Below are positions 22,657 through 23,861 of a stretch of 23,861 nt of DNA, in pieces (the stretch's first letter is position 1; each line of letters starts with the position of its first letter). The stretch lies in NCBI GenBank assembly GCA_019422525.1, contig JAHZDE010000021.1:1-23861 (forward strand), written 5' to 3'. The notes beneath the pieces are model-generated. The model saw only the letters and a list, made by a program, of their open reading frames with translations, was not told the origin of the DNA and did not search any database. The DNA is from Clostridiales bacterium. Lineage in GTDB: Bacteria > Bacillota > Clostridia > Oscillospirales > Acutalibacteraceae. The translations under genes were made by a program, and so were the position numbers.

Positions 22657-23781
22657 ATGAAGTGTCTGATTCTATGCCGGATTCTTCCGGCGCTTCTTTA
22701 TATGACAGTGGTGTTTGACATTACTGCCTGCGGCGGGCAGAATCAGTTGCCTAAGACCGAGGAAAGTTGTATCCAGAGTATAAATGAGATAACTCTTTCC
22801 AGAAGCAAAGGAACAAATGAGAGCAGACCCTCGCCGCAGTTTAATTCAAAACAGGAAGAGGCGGCCCTTGTACTGCTTCGCAACAGCATGGCATACAGTG
22901 ACCAGATTGCAGGTGCAGTGGCCTATCTTGGTTTCCGTGAGCAGAGCGAAAAGGCTCCGCTTCCGGAATGGCTGAGGGAGAATTGTGCCGGGCTGGTTTC
23001 TGAAATGCCGTTTTTGCTGGACATCCCGGCTGAGCGCGTTCTCGGTGCAGGCTGGGGCGATCTCTACTGTATCGTCCCCCGAGATGAGAATACCAGCCTT
23101 GCCGTGAACCATGTCACCTGGGAATCTCTCGGTAACGGCGTTTGGCCTGTACCGGGTGAGGTGCTCTACCGGGAGGAGTGTGCCCAGCCTGTATTGATAT
23201 TCGTCAATTATGAGCAATGGCGTGATGAACCGGACACGGAGATCGTCCTTGTGACAAACAATGGCGTGGAGGTGAAGTGGCTCCCTCTGACCGATGAATA
23301 CGGCATTCCCATCGTGCCCACCGGGGAGGACTATATCCCCATGCTGATGGATTTCGGCATCTGGGGCTATGTGACCGGGCTGGACTACCCCGAGGACTGG
23401 GAGCCGTCCGGGGACGACTGGTGGCTACCGCCCACAGACTGGGGGCTGGCTTACACAAATTGGACCTGCGAGCACTGGTACATGGAGTTCGGCTGGGGTG
23501 ACAGCGATCCGGATTACTCCGGACGCATCAATCTCTACCATCAGCCGGAGGATGGGCAGGAGTATGCGTACTCGTATTCCGGCATCTGGCGTATGGAGGG
23601 CGACTGCCTGCATCTGGACCTCTCTGACGGCGCGTGCACCCGCATGAGCGGCAGCTTCCCGGTGCTGCTCGATCCCTCTGGCGATTCTCTACACATCCAG
23701 CAGGATCGTGAAACTGGTGTGTGCCCGCCCTTTTTCGGCGAGGACATGACCTGTATGGATCTGGCACAATCCTATGGCTGA
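22657..23781 (+). CDS. lipoprotein of unknown function, paralogue of the 17772 gene
   Basis: This is a 374-residue protein. The signal peptide ends in lipobox ITAC (Cys about 25) and a low-complexity spacer follows. The mature part shares segments with the 17772 lipoprotein in the same order (DLYCIVPRDENTSLAVN, VLYREECAQPVLIF, FPVLLDPSGDSLHI). Its C-terminal part has a Trp-rich lipocalin-like strand set (EHWYMEFGWGDSDPDYSGRI, YSGIWRMEGDCLHLDLSDG). ATG 22657 is preferred to ATG 22654 because AGAGGAGG (22642-22649) is 7 nt upstream. It starts 14 nt after the TPM stop, so both are surely on one transcript. It is the last full gene in the window and no terminator follows before the edge. Function unknown. 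Confidence 0.85.
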   Translation: MKCLILCRILPALLYMTVVFDITACGGQNQLPKTEESCIQSINEITLSRSKGTNESRPSPQFNSKQEEAALVLLRNSMAYSDQIAGAVAYLGFREQSEKAPLPEWLRENCAGLVSEMPFLLDIPAERVLGAGWGDLYCIVPRDENTSLAVNHVTWESLGNGVWPVPGEVLYREECAQPVLIFVNYEQWRDEPDTEIVLVTNNGVEVKWLPLTDEYGIPIVPTGEDYIPMLMDFGIWGYVTGLDYPEDWEPSGDDWWLPPTDWGLAYTNWTCEHWYMEFGWGDSDPDYSGRINLYHQPEDGQEYAYSYSGIWRMEGDCLHLDLSDGACTRMSGSFPVLLDPSGDSLHIQQDRETGVCPPFFGEDMTCMDLAQSYG

Positions 23782-23861
23782 GAGAGCATCAGGCGTACTA
23801 GAGTGGTAGGTAATTGCGAAACAGGTTTGCAATCTTGATTTCAACGGGGTACAAATCCCTC
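23782..23861 (+). other. unassigned right edge with tRNA-like 3' arm
   Basis: No gene is visible in the 80 nt left. ATTGC (23813-23817) can pair with GCAAT (23828-23832). CGGGG-TACAAAT-CCCTC (23845-23861) looks like a tRNA T-arm with 4 of 5 pairs, but the loop has TAC where TTC is expected. AGTGGTAGG resembles a D-loop and TTGCAAT could hold a GCA anticodon. The D and anticodon stems do not close properly, and any acceptor end would be outside the window. It may be a divergent or pseudo-tRNA, or chance. Confidence 0.25.

Noticed and set aside
23796..23812. Third copy of the ACTACCY/RGGTAG operator near the right edge
   Set aside because: ACTA and GGTAGG are present but the left half lacks CC and the half-site spacing does not match the two real copies.
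1..23861. CRISPR array, insertion sequence or phage genes
   Set aside because: No spaced direct repeats of CRISPR size, no transposase, integrase or phage structural proteins were seen.

Overview
The window reads like the chromosome (or an integrated element) of a gut-type Firmicute, probably class Clostridia near the Oscillospiraceae/Lachnospiraceae. The evidence is strong AGGAGG-type ribosome binding sites, low-to-moderate GC, lipobox lipoproteins, and protein families typical of that group (XRE, NarL/LuxR two-component proteins, SPFH/AIM24/TPM proteins, DUF5067-like lipoproteins). Genus is an inference; there is no rRNA or other marker gene here. Apart from one XRE regulator at the left end, every gene is on the + strand.

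Region 1 (1-822): a structured, apparently non-coding left edge, a minus-strand XRE repressor with its own palindrome, a possible 28-codon ORF, and a promoter with a 19-bp inverted repeat (694-712).

Region 2 (823-8777): a sensory locus. It contains a solute-binding lipoprotein with no transporter beside it, a membrane-tethered LuxR-type regulator with an extracytoplasmic domain, and a terminator. After these comes a tightly overlapping cluster: a small Cys-rich protein, a lipoprotein-like 7TM sensor with a degenerate kinase end, a NarL-family histidine kinase and its NarL-family response regulator. A second terminator closes it.

Region 3 (8847-23781): a long same-strand gene set, probably one or a few transcripts. 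It starts from a promoter whose operator has the same half-sites as the one at 694-712 and lies exactly 21 nt from its -10, as in region 1. It encodes a receiver-like protein without the phospho-Asp, an SPFH protein with three zinc ribbons (YdjI-like), membrane and zinc-ribbon proteins, AIM24, a DHH/DHHA1 phosphoesterase, a double-zinc-ribbon membrane protein (YdjG-like), a tandem TPM-domain protein (YdjH-like) and five lipoproteins, two of which are clear paralogues of each other.

Working model (inference): the SBP/LuxR pair and/or the three-component sensor detect an envelope or extracellular signal. A LuxR/NarL-type regulator then acts at the two matching operators, switching on the sensor operon and a large envelope-stress or membrane-organising module. 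That module resembles the B. subtilis ydjFGHI (PspA-associated) system, but has no PspA homologue in the window.
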